From the NCBI GenBank assembly GCA_031548675.1, contig JAVBQU010000159.1, positions 1-9,285 of the forward strand: a DNA stretch of 9,285 nucleotides. The letters run 5' to 3'. The DNA comes from JAVBQU01 sp031548675 (GTDB lineage: Bacteria; Bacteroidota; Bacteroidia; Bacteroidales; P3). The notes under the pieces were generated by a model. That model was not told the origin of the DNA. It did no database searches and worked only from the letters and a program-made list of their open reading frames with translations. Both the position numbers and the translations under genes were made by a program. Below, piece after piece: positions 7,192 to 9,285 of the stretch (within the stretch, counting starts at the first letter, position 1; each line of letters begins with the position of its first letter).

Positions 7192-8040
7192 TTATGCAAA
7201 CTTAATGTTATCAATCAAGCGGACACCATCTAACCAAACAGCAATGCATCCTACAGTTCCGTCTTCTATATTCCAATCGCTTAAAGGTTGCAAAGTACGT
7301 GCGTTTACAATTTCAAAATATTCAAGTTTAAATTCGGGGATAGCATTGATTTTTTCAATTGCAGAATTTTGTACTATAGATACATTAGCCGTTGATGATT
7401 GTTTTTGCTGTAATGCTTCTGAAAGTATCCGGTAAATTTTGGGCGCAATCTTTCGGGCTTGTTCCGATAGGCGTGTGTTTCGCGAACTCATGGCTAATCC
7501 ATCTTTTTCTCGCATAATAGGGCATGGCACTATTTGTATGTTTATATGATTATCTTCAACCATTTTTTGGATAATGGCTAATTGCTGAAAATCTTTTTCT
7601 CCAAAATAGGCTTTATCGGGTTTTACGATATCAAATAATTTTTCTACCACAATGGCAACTCCGTTAAAATGTCCCTCACGAAATTTCCCTTCCATAACCT
7701 TGTCCAACTGTCCGAAATCAAATACCTTAGTTATTTTTTCAGGATACATTTCATTTTCATTCGGAATAAAAACGTAATCACATCCTGCGGCTTGTAATAA
7801 TGCTAAATCGTTTTCAAGCGTGCGGGGATATTTCTGTAAATCTTCTGTATTATTAAATTGTATCGGATTAACAAAAATACTGCATACAACGATATCACTT
7901 TCTTGTCGTGCTTGTTGAATTAAAGACAAATGCCCTGCATGTAGAGCTCCCATAGTAGGCACAAAGCCTATGGTTTTGCCTTGCTTTTTTTGTGAGGCTA
8001 ATTCTTTTTGTAAATCTATTATAGTTTTATATGTGTTCAT
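7192..8040 (-). CDS. panC: Pantothenate synthetase (pantoate--beta-alanine ligase)
   Basis: This cytoplasmic enzyme condenses pantoate and beta-alanine using ATP through a pantoyl-adenylate, the last step to pantothenate and so to coenzyme A. At 282 residues it is full family length. Visible motifs are FVPTMGALHAGHLSLI (26-41), holding the HIGH-like HAGH at 34-37, then IFVNPIQF (55-62), YFGEKDFQQL with the ATP-phosphate Lys at 149 (145-154), and the KMSKS-like MSSRN (184-188). The start ATG at 8038-8040 gives the expected N-terminus. No consensus promoter was seen immediately upstream, where a decayed winged-helix fragment lies. The usual partner panD is not next to it; an unrelated exported protein gene follows after 4 bp. 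Confidence 0.97.
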   Translation of the reverse strand: MNTYKTIIDLQKELASQKKQGKTIGFVPTMGALHAGHLSLIQQARQESDIVVCSIFVNPIQFNNTEDLQKYPRTLENDLALLQAAGCDYVFIPNENEMYPEKITKVFDFGQLDKVMEGKFREGHFNGVAIVVEKLFDIVKPDKAYFGEKDFQQLAIIQKMVEDNHINIQIVPCPIMREKDGLAMSSRNTRLSEQARKIAPKIYRILSEALQQKQSSTANVSIVQNSAIEKINAIPEFKLEYFEIVNARTLQPLSDWNIEDGTVGCIAVWLDGVRLIDNIKFA

Positions 8041-8083
8041 TTTATACTTAAATGTCTAATAAGGTTTTATTTACTTGTCCTTT

Positions 8084-8239
8084 TTACAAAAGTGTACAGT
8101 TCCCTTTTTTTCTAGCCCCTTCTCTTTGTATAAATCCATTGTCTTTTAAGATACCAATTTGCATCCTTAATATTTTTAGAGATACCTGCAGTTGTTCTGC
8201 AAGTTGGCTAATGGTTTTATTTTTTCTAAAAATCCAAGC
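8084..8239 (-). pseudogene. Headless winged-helix DNA-binding domain fragment
   Basis: Between the barrel gene and panC the minus strand is open for 51 codons ending in TAA at 8084-8086. They read as one wing-helix unit: KTISQLAEQLQVS (residues 8-20), a recognition-helix region LKILRMQIGILKDNGFI, and a wing of the form QREGARKKGN. This is the pattern seen at the C-terminus of RecG-like/AlbA_2 ATP-binding regulators in Bacteroidota, which usually end in a conserved Trp where Cys 48 stands here. The frame begins right after a stop (8240-8242), has no ATG before the domain (the first is at 8162-8164, inside it) and overlaps the 3' end of the barrel gene. It is best read as the leftover tail of a deleted regulator gene. 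Translation from a non-standard start is possible but unlikely. The rest of 8041-8225 shows no other gene. Confidence 0.6.
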
Positions 8240-9285
8240 TTAATGATAAGTATAAGATTCCTTTATTGATGATTCCGTTCTCCACTCCCCAAGCATAATC
8301 CAGTCTTACAAAGTAACCAAATAGGCGAGCCCGTGCCCCCAGTCCAAAACCGGCAACTAACGGATTGTTTTCTCTATCTAAAATTACTGTAATAGGTTTC
8401 CCGTTAATAACCTGATAAAACATGGTATTTTCTTTATCCCATGGCGATGTGTGCGACCATGCCGTGCCTACATCGCAAAAACCCACCATTTGGAAATTAT
8501 ACAGGAAATTGGAGCGTAGTTTTTGTTTCAGCAACATCCGGAATATCGGCAATCGTAACTCTGTACTAATTAATGCAAAGTTATTACCATTACGGATATT
8601 TTGGTAAAATCCCCGCATATTGGTTGCCAAAGTTTGATAAGCATAATTGTAAGATGTATCTAATCCTACATTGGTATTAAATTTTGGAAACAGCCAATTA
8701 TCTTCTCCGCCCATGTAATAGAGCAAACGATTATTGCCCAACGAACCACTGAAAGCCATACGGTTTGCCCAAACTGCACACCGTCCTATTTTTTGATACC
8801 AGCGGAAATCGCCGCCAAATACAAACATATTTTTATTTTCAGATGTCAGGCTTTGATAATATTCGCCGAATAGCTTAAAACGTGTTCCAGTATATAAATT
8901 AGTTCCTAAATACCGTGTGGCATCATAAATAAATTCCGTTTTACCAATACCCCAAAAGTTATTGATGTTGGGTTCTTGCAGATTAATAATATCCGTGCTT
9001 AAAAAAGTTTCTTGGTCGTAGCGGGCAGAAAGAGTTCCTTTTACAGAAAAATATTCATTAAAAGGATATTTGAGAATATAAAAAATATTATGTGTAGTCG
9101 TTTTGGATATATATTGATTGGTGTAATTTTTAATCGATTGGCGGTGTAAAACCCATTGCTGGTCTAAACGATGTTTCATGTTTTGAAAGCTCAGCATAAA
9201 TTCATAATTATCTAAATCGAAAGCAAAACGCACGCCTCCGGTAATGCGGTAATCTTCAAAAATATCATTTATCGATAATTTGAAT
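8226..9285 (-). CDS. C-terminal beta-barrel domain of a large outer-membrane protein, N-terminus beyond window
   Basis: The frame stays open to the right edge (it continues FKLSINDIFEDYRITGG upstream of the GTG at 9233), so this is the last 352 residues of a longer gene. The visible part is a string of amphipathic beta strands with aromatic girdles. It carries GGEDNWLFP, NYAYQTLATNMRGFYQNIRNGNNFALI, ELRLPIF, VGFCDVGTAWS and a final GYFVRLDYAWGVENG, and it ends in LSLSLDF, a typical C-terminal barrel insertion signal with terminal Phe. This matches the BamA/surface-antigen-like barrel that ends large Bacteroidota proteins whose N-terminal half often has TolB/WD40-like propeller repeats. Its exact role (transport, assembly or surface anchoring) is unknown. 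The stop at 8226-8228 abuts the winged-helix fragment, so the locus was probably rearranged just downstream. Barrel assignment is strong; the missing N-terminal architecture is inferred. Confidence 0.85.
   Translation of the reverse strand, partial: FKLSINDIFEDYRITGGVRFAFDLDNYEFMLSFQNMKHRLDQQWVLHRQSIKNYTNQYISKTTTHNIFYILKYPFNEYFSVKGTLSARYDQETFLSTDIINLQEPNINNFWGIGKTEFIYDATRYLGTNLYTGTRFKLFGEYYQSLTSENKNMFVFGGDFRWYQKIGRCAVWANRMAFSGSLGNNRLLYYMGGEDNWLFPKFNTNVGLDTSYNYAYQTLATNMRGFYQNIRNGNNFALISTELRLPIFRMLLKQKLRSNFLYNFQMVGFCDVGTAWSHTSPWDKENTMFYQVINGKPITVILDRENNPLVAGFGLGARARLFGYFVRLDYAWGVENGIINKGILYLSLSLDF

Noticed and set aside
7188..7214. Upstream start at 7214 for the exported protein
   Set aside because: It would add nine residues before a perfect signal peptide and overlap the end of panC; the ATG at 7187 is 4 bases after the panC stop.
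8188..8202. Small inverted repeat TGCAG/CTGCA as a terminator after the barrel gene
   Set aside because: It has only five base pairs, no T-tract follows, and it lies within the winged-helix coding fragment.
8052..8243. Plus-strand 63-residue Cys/Phe-rich open frame upstream of panC
   Set aside because: It is the antisense of the winged-helix fragment and of the end of the barrel gene; the minus-strand reading gives a recognisable domain, this one does not.

Overview
The window looks like ordinary chromosome from a low-GC member of the Bacteroidota, probably Bacteroidales-like. This rests on three things. The protein types include the Bacteroidota form of phosphoglucosamine mutase, a Bacteroidota-style large outer-membrane barrel protein and a TPR/ComA gene pair. 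One promoter matches the TTTG-N19-TAnnTTTG consensus. Shine-Dalgarno sequences are mostly weak or absent. The genus cannot be fixed from the sequence alone. No rRNA, tRNA, CRISPR array, insertion sequence or phage gene was seen.

Layout. Bases 1-1207 (minus) hold aroA (EPSP synthase), nearly complete, with only the last few codons beyond the left edge. It is divergent from a plus-strand block: a cytoplasmic TPR-repeat protein (1384-2790) and, 5 bp later, a ComA-family phosphosulfolactate synthase (2796-3569). A clear promoter then leads to glmM (3704-5101) and a small protein with an extremely acidic tail (5164-5628). A long two-way hairpin terminator (5634-5682) separates this block from the minus-strand genes. 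Read in their own direction those are: the C-terminal part of a large outer-membrane beta-barrel protein (right edge to 8226), a headless winged-helix coding fragment (8239-8084), panC (8040-7192) and, 4 bp after panC, an exported protein of unknown function (7187-5676).

Function. Most genes are core metabolism: aromatic amino acids (aroA), the UDP-GlcNAc/peptidoglycan precursor (glmM) and pantothenate/CoA (panC). The ComA homologue is the least predictable enzyme. Its residues fit a PEP-plus-sulfite ligase, but no other sulfolactate or coenzyme M gene is in view, so its physiological product is open. No convincing new multi-gene system is present. The best leads are the decayed regulator domain between the barrel gene and panC, the orphan ComA/TPR pair, the panC-linked exported protein, a palindrome with mirrored promoter-like boxes between aroA and the TPR gene, and an 18-bp repeat inside the acidic-tail gene.
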